A stretch of DNA of 64,000 nt, from contig NZ_CP108041.1 of NCBI RefSeq assembly GCF_036173065.1, positions 4,157,001-4,221,000 of the forward strand, given 5' to 3'. The position numbers and the translations under genes are program-made. The notes below the pieces were generated by a model. It did not search any database. It was not told the DNA's origin and was given only the letters and a program-made list of their open reading frames with translations. The DNA is from Rhodococcus sp. NBC_00297 (lineage in GTDB: Bacteria > Actinomycetota > Actinomycetes > Mycobacteriales > Mycobacteriaceae). Below, piece by piece: positions 54,094 to 63,982 of the stretch; within the stretch, counting starts at the first letter, position 1, and each line of letters starts with the position of its first letter.

Positions 54094-55284
54094 ATGACGC
54101 CGGTGAACAGCGCGCAGGAGGTGCCGACGAGTCCGGTCGCACCGGCTCCGACTTCTCGCCCGCAGGCCGAGGCGCTGATCGATCTGGACGCCGTCGCGCA
54201 CAACATCCGCATCCTGATCGAGCACGCCGGCGATGCTGCGGTGATGGCCGTCGTCAAGGCGGACGGCTACAACCACGGCGGAGTGGAGGTCGCTCGGGCG
54301 GCGCTCGCGGCCGGTGCTCGCGAACTCGGTGTCGCCACGGCTGCGGAGGCGCTCGGACTGCGCACCGCGGGTCTCACGGCGCCGGTGCTGTGCTGGTTGC
54401 ACGCCCCCGGCACCGACTTCACGGGACTGATCGACTCGGACGTCGAGATCGGCGTGTCCTCGCCCCGTCAGATAGCGGAGGTGGGCGACGCCGCACGCCG
54501 TGTCGGCCGTCCCGCCGTGGTGTCCCTCAAGGTCGACACCGGCATGAATCGCAACGGGGTGGGTGCGGACGAGTTCGACGCGGCCGTCGACGCCCTGGTC
54601 GCGGAGCAGCGTGGTGGCGCGCTGCGCGTGCGCGGCCTGTTCTCCCACCTGGTCGATGCGGACGTGCCCGGCGATCCGATCAACGACCGGCAGAAGGAGC
54701 GCTTCGACGCCGCCGCAGACGCGATGGCCCGAGCGGGCGTGGCACCCGAGGTACGGCACATCGCCAATTCCGCCGGTGCCCTGACCCGCCCCGACCTGGC
54801 CTACGACATGGTCCGACCGGGCATCGCGCTGTACGGCCTGTCCCCGGCACCCCATCTCGGATGGTTCGGACTGCGCCCCGTGATGACGCTGCGCGCCACG
54901 GTGATCCTGCTCAAGCGGGTGGCTGCCGGCGACGGCGTCTCCTACGGCCACGAGTGGATCGCTCCCGTCGACACGACGGTGGCGTTGCTGCCCGTGGGCT
55001 ACGCCGACGGCATCACGCGTGCGCTGAAGAACCGGTACGAGGTGTCGATCCACGGCGTGCGGTATCCGGCGGTGGGCCGGGTGTGCATGGACCAGATCGT
55101 CGTCGACCTCGGACCCGGCCGTCCCGACGTCGCCGAGGGGGACACCGCGTACCTCTTCGGACCGGGCGACCACGGGGAGCCCACGGCCCAGGACTGGGCG
55201 GAGACGCTCGACACGATCAACTACGAGGTGGTGACCGGTATCCGCGGTCGAGTACGACGGACGTTCGCCGGAGGGGTCTCGTGA
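54094..55284 (+). CDS. alr: Alanine racemase
   Basis: A 396-residue PLP enzyme supplying D-alanine for peptidoglycan. The PLP lysine is Lys55 in [12 protein letters not shown] (typical VKADAYGHG), and the second-domain tyrosine is in SYGHEW near 283. The first ~25 residues are a Pro/Ser-rich extension; GTG 54103 is a possible later start. Its stop overlaps the next gene by four bases, giving a continuous unit alr-hydrolase-tsaE-tsaB-rimI-tsaD. Confidence 0.94.
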   Translation: MTPVNSAQEVPTSPVAPAPTSRPQAEALIDLDAVAHNIRILIEHAGDAAVMAVVKADGYNHGGVEVARAALAAGARELGVATAAEALGLRTAGLTAPVLCWLHAPGTDFTGLIDSDVEIGVSSPRQIAEVGDAARRVGRPAVVSLKVDTGMNRNGVGADEFDAAVDALVAEQRGGALRVRGLFSHLVDADVPGDPINDRQKERFDAAADAMARAGVAPEVRHIANSAGALTRPDLAYDMVRPGIALYGLSPAPHLGWFGLRPVMTLRATVILLKRVAAGDGVSYGHEWIAPVDTTVALLPVGYADGITRALKNRYEVSIHGVRYPAVGRVCMDQIVVDLGPGRPDVAEGDTAYLFGPGDHGEPTAQDWAETLDTINYEVVTGIRGRVRRTFAGGVS

Positions 55285-56354
55285 TCAGCGCCCGTCTCGC
55301 CGGAATGGCCGGGGGCGCAGCGAGTATCGCGGCCGTGGCCGCCGTGGCCGGCATCACGGCGGTGCGGCGCCGGGTGGGCCCGCCGGTGCCCGACGCCGGT
55401 CGGCGCGAGGACTTCGAGTCGATGGAGTTCGATCGCGGGTGCGTCGTCGCCAGCGGAGACGGAGTGCCGCTGGCGGTGCGCGAGGTCGGTCCACTCGAGG
55501 CGCCGCTGACCGTGGTGTTCGTGCACGGGTACTGCCTGCGCATGGAGTGCTGGCACTACCAGCGCCGCGAGCTCGCCCGCCGGTGGGGCGACGACGTGCG
55601 GATGGTGTTCTACGACCAGCGCGGTCACGGCCGATCCGGCGACGTCTCGCCGGACGAGTGCGACATCGCCCGCCTCGGCATCGATCTCGCCGACGTGATC
55701 CGGGCCGTCGCACCGCGTGGGCCGCTGGTGCTGGTGGGCCACTCGATGGGCGGCATGTCGGTGCTCGCGGCCACTCGCCAGTTCCCCGACGCGGTGGCCG
55801 AGCGGGTCGTCGGAGTCGCGCTGATGTCCACCACCGCAGCGGGTCTCGCGCGTACCGGTCTCGGACGGAACCTCCAGAATCCGGCCGTCGACGCGTTCCG
55901 GCTCGCGGTGCGGACCGCTCCGGGTGCGGTCCAGTTCGGCCGCGGTGTCGTGCGCGGGGTCATCGCCCCGGTGCTGCGCGCGGCGTCGTTCGGCACCGCG
56001 GTCAGTCCCGCCCTCGAGGCGTTCGCCGAGCAGATGATCCACGACACCTCGGTGGTGACGATGGTCAACTTCCTCCAGGCGCTCGAGCTGCACGACGAAC
56101 TGGAGGCGCTGCCCGTCATCGCGGACACGGCGACCCTGGTGCTGTGCGGCGACGACGACTGGGTCATCCCGTTCGACAAGTCGGAGCAGCTGGCCGACGC
56201 GCTCCCGCACGCCGAGATGGTCCGGGTCCGCCGCGCCGGTCACCTGGTGCAGCTCGAGTTCCCCGACGAGGTGAACGACGCCCTGGACCGTCTGGTACAG
56301 CGTGCACGCGACGGACGGGTCCGCGCCGAACCGACGAGGCGAACCGTTGGCTGA
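55281..56354 (+). CDS. Alpha/beta hydrolase with N-terminal membrane segment
   Basis: A 357-residue hydrolase. A hydrophobic N-terminal segment ([19 protein letters not shown]) may be a signal anchor. The catalytic set is Ser in GHSMGGM, Asp in DDDWVIP and His in AGHLVQLE, with [10 protein letters not shown] as the oxyanion loop. In mycobacteria a similar hydrolase lies between alr and tsaE (from memory). Start GTG 55281 overlaps the alr stop. Substrate unknown. Confidence 0.86.
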   Translation: MISARLAGMAGGAASIAAVAAVAGITAVRRRVGPPVPDAGRREDFESMEFDRGCVVASGDGVPLAVREVGPLEAPLTVVFVHGYCLRMECWHYQRRELARRWGDDVRMVFYDQRGHGRSGDVSPDECDIARLGIDLADVIRAVAPRGPLVLVGHSMGGMSVLAATRQFPDAVAERVVGVALMSTTAAGLARTGLGRNLQNPAVDAFRLAVRTAPGAVQFGRGVVRGVIAPVLRAASFGTAVSPALEAFAEQMIHDTSVVTMVNFLQALELHDELEALPVIADTATLVLCGDDDWVIPFDKSEQLADALPHAEMVRVRRAGHLVQLEFPDEVNDALDRLVQRARDGRVRAEPTRRTVG

Positions 56355-56817
56355 CGCGGTGCCGGTCGAAGGGGAGGCCGTCCTCTCGACGGCCGAGGAC
56401 ACCGAGCTCCTGGGCGAGCGCCTCGCCGCGGAGCTCGAAGCGGGCGACGTCGTGGTGCTCGACGGACCCCTCGGCGCAGGTAAGACGACGCTGACGAAGG
56501 GTCTCGCCCGCGGACTCGGCGTGCTCGGCCGCGTGAGCTCGCCGACGTTCATGATCGCGCGCACCCACCGCGCCGGCGGGGACACCGGCCCCGGGCTCGT
56601 GCACGTCGACGCCTACCGGCTGGGGCTCGGAACCGGCGCCTCGGCGATGGTCGAGCTCGACGCCCTCGACCTCGACACCGAGCTGGCGGACTCCGTCGTC
56701 GTCGTGGAGTGGGGCGAGGGCATCGCGGAGGCCCTCGCCGACCGGCACCTGCTGATCCGGCTGCGGCGCGAGCCGGAGTCCGACGTCCGCACCGCCACGT
56801 GGCAGTGGATCGGGTGA
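56347..56817 (+). CDS. tsaE: tRNA t6A synthesis ATPase TsaE
   Basis: A 156-residue P-loop ATPase (GPLGAGKT, residues 40-47) with SSPTF and HVDAYRL typical of TsaE. It helps TsaB-TsaD install threonylcarbamoyl on A37 of ANN-decoding tRNAs. I choose TTG 56347 because GAGG lies seven bases upstream and it overlaps the previous stop; GTG 56359 and ATG 56302 are alternatives. Confidence 0.9.
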   Translation: MADAVPVEGEAVLSTAEDTELLGERLAAELEAGDVVVLDGPLGAGKTTLTKGLARGLGVLGRVSSPTFMIARTHRAGGDTGPGLVHVDAYRLGLGTGASAMVELDALDLDTELADSVVVVEWGEGIAEALADRHLLIRLRREPESDVRTATWQWIG

Positions 56818-56838
56818 GCACGGGTAATCTGGATCCCC

Positions 56839-57495
56839 GTGCTGATACTCGCCGTGGACACCTCCACTCCCGCCGTGACGGCCGGGGTGGTGCGGCTCGA
56901 CGACACCGGCCCGCAGCCGCTCGCGACGCGCGTCACCGTCGACGCCCGTAAGCACGCCGAAGTTCTCACCCCACACATCCTCGAGTGCCTCGCCGACGCC
57001 GGCATCAGCGCGGACGACCTGTCCGCTGTCGTCGTCGGCACCGGACCGGGGCCGTTCACCGGCCTGCGCGTGGGCATGGCGACGGGAGCCGCCTTCGGTG
57101 ACGCCCTCGGCATCCCGGTGCACGGTGTCGGCAGTCTCGATGCCATCGCCGCGGCCGTGCCCGGTGATCGCGAGGTCCTCGTCGTCACGGATGCGCGTCG
57201 CCGGGAGGTGTACTGGGCACGGTTCCGCGGCGCCGAGCGCATCGCCGGACCGTTCGTCTCGCCCGCCGCGGACATCGTCGTGGGGGAGTCGACGGTGGTG
57301 GCCGGATCGGCACTGCACGTCGATCTGGTGGACCTGCCCGTGGAACCGGTCGAGAGTCCGTCCCCGGAATGCCTCGTCGCCGTGGCCGCGCAGGCGCTGC
57401 GCTCCGGCGCGGAGCCGACGTCGTTGGTGCCGCAGTATCTCCGGCGTCCCGACGCGGTCGCGACGGCCGATCGAGCGGCGAAGACCCGCGCATGA
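56839..57495 (+). CDS. tsaB: tRNA t6A synthesis scaffold TsaB
   Basis: A 218-residue ASKHA-fold protein starting [17 protein letters not shown] with [13 protein letters not shown] near residue 75, as in TsaB/YeaZ. It heterodimerises with TsaD. ATGA overlap with rimI at its end shows translational coupling. Confidence 0.93.
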   Translation: MLILAVDTSTPAVTAGVVRLDDTGPQPLATRVTVDARKHAEVLTPHILECLADAGISADDLSAVVVGTGPGPFTGLRVGMATGAAFGDALGIPVHGVGSLDAIAAAVPGDREVLVVTDARRREVYWARFRGAERIAGPFVSPAADIVVGESTVVAGSALHVDLVDLPVEPVESPSPECLVAVAAQALRSGAEPTSLVPQYLRRPDAVATADRAAKTRA

Positions 57496-57974
57496 TCGGC
57501 ACGGTCGAACCGATGCGCGTCGAGGACGCGGACCGGTGCGCGGAGCTCGAGGCCGTGCTGTTCCCCACCGACGGGCCCTGGCCCGCATCGGCCTTCGTCG
57601 AGGAACTGCGCGGCCCGCACGTGCGGTACTTCGTCGTGCGAGAGGACGACGGTCGGGCCGTCGGGTACGCCGGGATCGCGTTGCTGGGCAAGGGCGAGGA
57701 CACCGAGTCCGAGGTCCACACCATCGGCGTCGATCCCGCCGCGCAGCGTCGCGGTATCGGCAGGGCACTGCTCGACGCGTTGCTGCACGAGGCGGACCTG
57801 CACGGCGGTCCGGTGTTCCTCGAGGTGCGCACCGACAACGAGCCGGCCATCGAGTTGTACCGCCGGGCGGGCTTCGACATCGTCGGGACGCGCCGCCGCT
57901 ACTACCAGCCCAGCGGTGCGGACGCGTACACCATGACCAGGCCCGCCCCGACTACGAGAGGTGGTCACCCGTGA
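57492..57974 (+). CDS. rimI: Ribosomal protein S18-alanine N-acetyltransferase
   Basis: A 160-residue GNAT acetyltransferase. The acetyl-CoA loop is [16 protein letters not shown] and the C-terminal [20 protein letters not shown] is the RimI signature; it acetylates the N-terminus of S18 in E. coli. The gene overlaps tsaB (ATGA) and tsaD (GTGA). Confidence 0.9.
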   Translation: MIGTVEPMRVEDADRCAELEAVLFPTDGPWPASAFVEELRGPHVRYFVVREDDGRAVGYAGIALLGKGEDTESEVHTIGVDPAAQRRGIGRALLDALLHEADLHGGPVFLEVRTDNEPAIELYRRAGFDIVGTRRRYYQPSGADAYTMTRPAPTTRGGHP

Positions 57975-59017
57975 TCGTCATGGGGATCGAGAGTTCGTGC
58001 GACGAGACCGGTGTCGGCATCGTCCGCTACACCGGAGACGCGTCGGGCACCGGCACGTGCGAGATGCTCGCCGACGAGGTCGCGTCCAGTGTCGACGAGC
58101 ACGCCCGCTTCGGTGGTGTCGTCCCCGAGATCGCATCGCGCGCACACCTCGAGGCCATCGTGCCCACGATGCGACGAGCGTTGGCGCAGGCGGGCATCCG
58201 TCGCCCGGACGCCGTCGCCGTCACCATCGGACCGGGCCTCGCCGGAGCGCTCCTCGTCGGTGTCGCGGCGGCGAAGGCCTACGCGGCCGCGTGGAACGTG
58301 CCGTTCTACGCGGTCAACCATCTCGGTGGTCACGTCGCGGTGGACACCCTCGAGCACGGCCCGATGCCGGAGTGTGTCGCGCTGCTGGTCTCGGGCGGAC
58401 ACACGCACCTGCTCGAGGTGTCCTCCCTCGCCGAACCGATCGTCGAACTGGGCAGCACCGTCGACGATGCGGCGGGAGAGGCCTTCGACAAGGTCGCCCG
58501 GCTCCTCGGACTCGGGTATCCCGGCGGTCCCGTGCTCGACGCGCTCGCCGCAGAGGGTGATCCGCGCGCCGTCGCGTTTCCTCGCGGCATGACCGGACCA
58601 CGCGACTCCCGCTACGACTTCTCGTTCTCCGGCCTCAAGACCGCGGTGGCTCGCCACGTCGAGTCGGCGCAGCGCGCCGGCCGTCCGATCGTGGTGGCCG
58701 ACGTGGCCGCGTCGTTCCAGGAGGCCGTCGCCGATGTCCTGACGATGAAGGCGCTGCGCGCTGTGACCGACCGGGGGATCGGCACCCTCGTCCTGGGCGG
58801 CGGTGCCACTGCGAACTCGCGTATCCGATCGCTCGCCGAGGAGCGGTGCGCCGCGGCCGGGGTGACGTTGCGCGTGCCCACTCCGCGTCGATGCACCGAC
58901 AACGGCGTCATGATCGCCACGCTCGGGGCGCACATCGCTGCATCCGGAGCCGAGCCGTCACCACTGACGGCGGCGACCGATCCGGGCCTGCCCGTCTCGG
59001 TCAGCCAGGTCGTCTGA
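57971..59017 (+). CDS. tsaD: tRNA t6A threonylcarbamoyltransferase TsaD
   Basis: A 348-residue ASKHA protein and catalytic subunit of t6A synthesis. It begins with [14 protein letters not shown]; the metal-binding histidines are His117 and His121 (NHLGGH), SGGHTHL follows, and [12 protein letters not shown] and CTDNGVMIA are near the end. GTG 57971 overlaps the rimI stop; ATG 57980 is a possible start. Confidence 0.95.
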   Translation: MIVMGIESSCDETGVGIVRYTGDASGTGTCEMLADEVASSVDEHARFGGVVPEIASRAHLEAIVPTMRRALAQAGIRRPDAVAVTIGPGLAGALLVGVAAAKAYAAAWNVPFYAVNHLGGHVAVDTLEHGPMPECVALLVSGGHTHLLEVSSLAEPIVELGSTVDDAAGEAFDKVARLLGLGYPGGPVLDALAAEGDPRAVAFPRGMTGPRDSRYDFSFSGLKTAVARHVESAQRAGRPIVVADVAASFQEAVADVLTMKALRAVTDRGIGTLVLGGGATANSRIRSLAEERCAAAGVTLRVPTPRRCTDNGVMIATLGAHIAASGAEPSPLTAATDPGLPVSVSQVV

Positions 59018-59028
59018 CGGCCCGTCAG
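59014..59028. terminator. Palindrome at the convergent tsaD/Hsp70-like stop codons
   Basis: CTGACGG (59014-59020) and CCGTCAG (59022-59028) are mirror arms around one base. It covers the end of tsaD and begins the 3' end of the convergent gene. The stem is short and the terminator role is a guess. Confidence 0.35.
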
Positions 59029-60596
59029 GCGGGTGGTGCAGTCGACGGTGTGACCGCCGGTGCGGACGTGGTCGGTACGGGAACGAGGCCCTCGGGGAGC
59101 ACGGACTCCGGCACCACGGCACCGGGCGCGGGCGACACCGGTGTCGATCCGGACTCGGGCGTGCTCTCCGGCGTCGTCACCGGCGGGGTCGGCAGCACAC
59201 TGGTCAGGTCCGTCCACCACGGCGGGATTCCGGGAACGTCCGGCAGGACGATGACCGGAAGATCGGGAGCCGGGCGGAGTGTCGGGGTGGTGGATGTCGG
59301 CGGCGCCACGGTCGTCGTCGCCGTGGCCGACGGTGACGACGAGCGAGTCGGGTAGGGACGCACCTCGGGGGTGTAGGTGTAGTCGGTCGTCGGCCACGGT
59401 TCCGCGGCCGTGGGCTCCGGCGCGTCGTCCTCCCAGCCACCGGTCAGAGCGGGCGGCGCCGCCTCGGGTGCCGACGCGCTGGTGGCCGTCTCCTCCGTGG
59501 TCGAGTTCGGGAGTTCCGAGGTGGCCACCGTGGTGACGGCCGGCTCGCTCGACGGGGTCAGGGCCTGGACGCCGTACGCGAGCACGACGGCCATGGCCGC
59601 GCACGCCGCGGCGAGCAGCCCGACCGTTCGCAGGCCCCCGGCGATCGAGGTGGGCGGCCGGGTGGACGCGGGCAGCCCCGAGTGGCCGAGGTCGCGGGCC
59701 AGCAGGGCTGCGCCCTTGGCCACGGCGGCATCGGGTTCGGGCGTCGGCACCGCGGGCACGTCGGCGGCGTGGGTGATGGTCTCGACCACGGCGGGCACGT
59801 GGGCGCCGCCGCCGACCACGGCGGCCGCCTCGGGGCGTGCGGTCGGGCCGGCCTCGTCGAGCACCTCGAGAACCAGCTCGCGCAGCGCAGCCAACGGTGC
59901 GGCGATGGCGACGACCATCTCGGAGCGAGTCACGGTGAGCGTCTCGGCTCCGGGCAGATCCACGGTGACGGACTCGTGGAAGGACAGTTGCTCCTTGGCC
60001 GTGCGCAGACGTGCCGCGACCACTGGGCGATCCGAGGTGGTGACCGCGGGCAGCCTCTCGGCGGTCAGGGCGAGGAGGTGCGCGTCGAGGACGGCTCCGC
60101 TGACCTCGTCGGTGCGCCGGACCGCGCGCACGGTGCCGTCGACCTGATCGATCACCGTCGTGGTGGTGCCCGAGGCGCCGACGTCGACGAGCAGGACGTG
60201 GCCGTACCGCGCCACCTCGCCGGTGTGCCGGAGCCAGCACAGCAGAGCGTCGGTGTCGGTCACCAGATGGTCGTCCGTCACGTGATGACGACGGGTCGCC
60301 GACAGAATGGACCGCGACCCGAGACCGCCGCGATGCGCCACGGCGATACGTCCGCCCGACGTGGCGGGGCGGGTGTCGTCGTCGACGAGGTGGTGGGACG
60401 CGAGATCGAGCGAGGTGGCGACCAGGTCACCGACGTCGGAGCGGGCGCCCTCGGCGGTCACGGTGCGGTAGTCGAAGGTCTCGGTGCCGTCGGGAGCGGT
60501 GGTGAGGACGGCGCAGCACACCACCTCGGATCCTGCCGAGACCCCGATGGTGGGTTCGGGGACCACACTCTCCTGCTGTGTGTCCGACACGTGCAT
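59025..60596 (-). CDS. Hsp70-like (actin-fold) membrane protein with Pro/Thr-rich outer domain
   Basis: A 523-residue protein in three parts. Residues ~15-310 resemble an Hsp70/DnaK ATPase: phosphate-2 loop LLVDVGASGTTTTVI near 145 and adenosine loop AAVVGGGAHVPAVVETI near 265. The phosphate-1 loop, however, reads IGVSAGSEV instead of the IDLGTT type, so a key aspartate is missing. A membrane helix lies at ~325-345 (VGLLAAACAAMAVVLAYGV), then ~175 residues rich in Pro, Thr and Ser. There is no substrate-binding domain. GAGGAG (60601-60606) precedes ATG 60596; GTG 60590 is an alternative. Function is unknown. Confidence 0.78.
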   Translation of the reverse strand: MHVSDTQQESVVPEPTIGVSAGSEVVCCAVLTTAPDGTETFDYRTVTAEGARSDVGDLVATSLDLASHHLVDDDTRPATSGGRIAVAHRGGLGSRSILSATRRHHVTDDHLVTDTDALLCWLRHTGEVARYGHVLLVDVGASGTTTTVIDQVDGTVRAVRRTDEVSGAVLDAHLLALTAERLPAVTTSDRPVVAARLRTAKEQLSFHESVTVDLPGAETLTVTRSEMVVAIAAPLAALRELVLEVLDEAGPTARPEAAAVVGGGAHVPAVVETITHAADVPAVPTPEPDAAVAKGAALLARDLGHSGLPASTRPPTSIAGGLRTVGLLAAACAAMAVVLAYGVQALTPSSEPAVTTVATSELPNSTTEETATSASAPEAAPPALTGGWEDDAPEPTAAEPWPTTDYTYTPEVRPYPTRSSSPSATATTTVAPPTSTTPTLRPAPDLPVIVLPDVPGIPPWWTDLTSVLPTPPVTTPESTPESGSTPVSPAPGAVVPESVLPEGLVPVPTTSAPAVTPSTAPPA

Positions 60597-60763
60597 GCAC
60601 CTCCTCGGGCGGTCGTTCCTACTCTGCCGTTATACGAATGTTACCGAACTCCGCCGGAAATAGTGCACATCCCGCGCTGGTTCCGGCCGCGGAGGGACAC
60701 CGAACCCCTTCCTGACCAGTGCAATGACGAGACGTCACGAAAGTGAGAAAGGGGCGCGTCACC
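60597..60763. other. Intergenic region between Hsp70-like gene and LLM remnant
   Basis: About 167 bp, divergent. It is less GC-rich around 60630-60660 (TTATACGAATGTTACC), which suits a promoter for the minus-strand gene, but no clear -35/-10 pair could be fixed. Confidence 0.3.
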
Positions 60764-61133
60764 GTGTCTGCGAGCGTCGAGATCGGCATCACCACCTTCG
60801 CCGAGACCTACCCGGAGGAGGGAGTCCAGGAGGTGCGCGGCCACGGTCGACGACTGCGCGAGGTGGTCGAGGAGGCCCAGCTCGCCGACGAGGTGGGACT
60901 GGACGTGTACGGCGTCGGTGAGCATCACCGCGAGGACTTCGCCGCGTCCGCGCCCGCCGTCGTGCTCGCGGCGATCGCGGCGCGGACCGAGCGCATCCGT
61001 CTGACGCATCAGCGTCGGCACGCTGCCCCACGAGACGGTGCTGCGCTCCATCGAACTTCTGGGCCGCGAGGTCGCGCCTCTGGTCCGCGAGGCGATGGCG
61101 TCCTCGACGCGACACGAGAATGTGCACTCGTGA
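60764..61133 (+). pseudogene. LLM flavin oxidoreductase remnant with internal deletion
   Basis: The first ~80 codons from GTG 60764 read as a normal N-terminus of a luciferase-like oxidoreductase (VEIGITTFAETYP..., GLDVYGVGEHHREDFAASAP, RTERIRLT). At about 61005 the reading breaks; the other frame then gives VGTLPHETVLRSIELLGREVAPLVREA and a TGA at 61131, which is the C-terminal end of the same family. Full-length relatives have ~340-370 residues, so roughly 230-240 middle residues are gone with a frame change. The in-frame continuation (to 61162) is nonsense. The remnant's 3' end overlaps the groES CIRCE element. Confidence 0.8.
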
Positions 61134-61147
61134 AGGTTGAGTGCTGG
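61121..61147 (+). promoter_or_regulatory. CIRCE operator, upstream copy
   Basis: GCACTC (61124-61129), nine bases, GAGTGC (61139-61144) within a 27-bp inverted repeat of the HrcA-binding CIRCE type. The two outer positions on each side depart from consensus. It abuts the second copy and overlaps the end of the LLM remnant. Confidence 0.75.
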
Positions 61148-61170
61148 CACTCGCGTGTATAGAGTGCTAG
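61144..61170 (+). promoter_or_regulatory. CIRCE operator and overlapping groES promoter
   Basis: GCACTC (61147-61152), nine bases, GAGTGC (61162-61167), flanked by CTG and TAG; close to the CIRCE consensus. TTGAGT (61137-61142) and TAGAGT (61160-61165), 17 bases apart, form a sigma-70-type promoter overlapped by both CIRCE copies, so HrcA would block RNA polymerase directly. Confidence 0.85.
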
Positions 61171-61322
61171 TCGACGACAGGTTCAGTGACCCGGCACCCG
61201 CGACGACGGGCCACCGCAATCGTGCGTCGTGAACCAGAGCAGTACCCAGCAGGACGAACACCAGCACAATCCGTGCCGGGGACCAGCCCCGGACCGACAA
61301 TCGTGAAAGTGGAGGGCTCATC

Positions 61323-61622
61323 GTGGCAGGCGTGAACATCAAGCCGCTCGAGGACAAGATCCTCGTCCAGGCCGTCGAGGCCGAGACGACGACCGCCTCC
61401 GGCCTGGTCATCCCCGACACCGCCAAGGAGAAGCCCCAGGAGGGCACCGTGGTGGCCGTGGGTGAAGGCCGAGTGACCGACAAGGGAAATCGCATCCCTG
61501 TCGACGTCAAAGAGGGTGACACCGTCATCTACAGCAAGTACGGCGGCACCGAGATCAAGTACGCCGGCGAGGAGTACCTGATCCTGTCCGCACGCGACGT
61601 GCTGGCAGTCATCTCCAAGTAA
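61323..61622 (+). CDS. groES: Co-chaperonin GroES
   Basis: A 99-residue co-chaperonin ([29 protein letters not shown] mobile loop, [21 protein letters not shown]). It caps GroEL rings. GTG 61323 follows AGTGGAGGG. The leader from the CIRCE promoter is ~150 bases. It is cotranscribed with groEL 87 bp downstream. Confidence 0.97.
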   Translation: MAGVNIKPLEDKILVQAVEAETTTASGLVIPDTAKEKPQEGTVVAVGEGRVTDKGNRIPVDVKEGDTVIYSKYGGTEIKYAGEEYLILSARDVLAVISK

Positions 61623-63326
<1,704 letters not shown>

Positions 63327-63338
63327 CCACCCTCTCGA

Positions 63339-63381
63339 CGAGCGAGGCCCCATCGGACACTGTCCGGTGGGGCCTCGCTCG
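63339..63381. terminator. Bidirectional terminator between groEL1 and whiB
   Basis: CGAGCGAGGCCCCA (63339-63352) and TGGGGCCTCGCTCG (63368-63381) form a perfect 14-bp stem whose loop itself contains CGGAC/GTCCG. It is between the convergent groEL1 and whiB genes. Confidence 0.85.
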
Positions 63382-63390
63382 TTCGTGGGG

Positions 63391-63684
63391 TCAGGAGGCC
63401 AGACGGCGACGGTTGCGCCGCGCGAAGACCTCGCGCTCGGTCTCGGACATGCCGCCCCAGATGCCGTACGGCTCGCTCACGGCGAGCGCGTGGCTCCGGC
63501 ACTGGGCGAGGACGGGGCACGCGCGGCACATCTCCTTGGCCTTCATCTCGCGTTGCGCTCGCGCTCGTCCTCGTTCACCATCGGGATGGAAGAACATCGA
63601 CGAGTCCTCGCCGCGGCACGATCCGTGCATCTGCCAATCCCAGATATCGGCATTGGGTCCGGGAAGGTGATTGGGCTGGGGCAT
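63391..63684 (-). CDS. whiB3: WhiB-family [4Fe-4S] transcriptional regulator, WhiB3-like
   Basis: A 97-residue WhiB-like protein. The iron-sulfur ligands are Cys23, Cys53, Cys56 and Cys62, followed by the GIWGG turn (74-78) and a basic C-terminus (RRNRRRLAS) that binds DNA. WhiB proteins bind SigA region 4 and respond to redox state. The position opposite groEL1 matches M. tuberculosis whiB3. AGGAG precedes ATG 63684. Length and motif agree; the paralogue name rests on context. Confidence 0.9.
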   Translation of the reverse strand: MPQPNHLPGPNADIWDWQMHGSCRGEDSSMFFHPDGERGRARAQREMKAKEMCRACPVLAQCRSHALAVSEPYGIWGGMSETEREVFARRNRRRLAS

Positions 63685-63749
63685 TGTGTACTCCTAGGAC
63701 TCTCACGCACGGTCGTGAATTCTTCTGGTGCAGTTCACGATCTGTCGCA

Positions 63750-63779
63750 ACCGTAGAGCCGGGCGAGTTTCACCGTCAA
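63750..63779 (-). promoter_or_regulatory. Candidate whiB promoter
   Basis: On the minus strand TTGACG (complement of 63774-63779) and TACGGT (complement of 63750-63755) are 18 bases apart. Transcription would start near 63743 and leave a ~58-base leader. Confidence 0.45.
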
Positions 63780-63920
63780 CAGTCTCGATCGTGGTGATCT
63801 GCATACTCCGAGCAGGCATTAATTAACTCGGACGACACTTTTCTCTGGTGTCGAGCCGGTAGGGGAGTCCTCGTAATGTCCCTGTCACATCGTCGACAAG
63901 ACACCGACACACTGTGCCCG

Positions 63921-63938
63921 GAAATGTCGTGACATTTC
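63921..63938. promoter_or_regulatory. Perfect 8-bp-arm inverted repeat upstream of whiB
   Basis: GAAATGTC (63921-63928), GT, GACATTTC (63931-63938). Symmetry and AT-rich setting fit a dimeric repressor or activator site for the flanking divergent genes. The binding protein is unknown. Confidence 0.55.
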
Positions 63939-63982
63939 GTGTGTAAATTCCTGGATAACGCCCGAAGACTATTCTGTTTCCC

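Noticed and set aside
61007..61162. A real 139-residue protein from 60743 to 61162.
   Set aside because: Only the first part resembles a family; the rest is out of frame relative to the LLM C-terminus readable in another frame, so a deletion remnant fits better.
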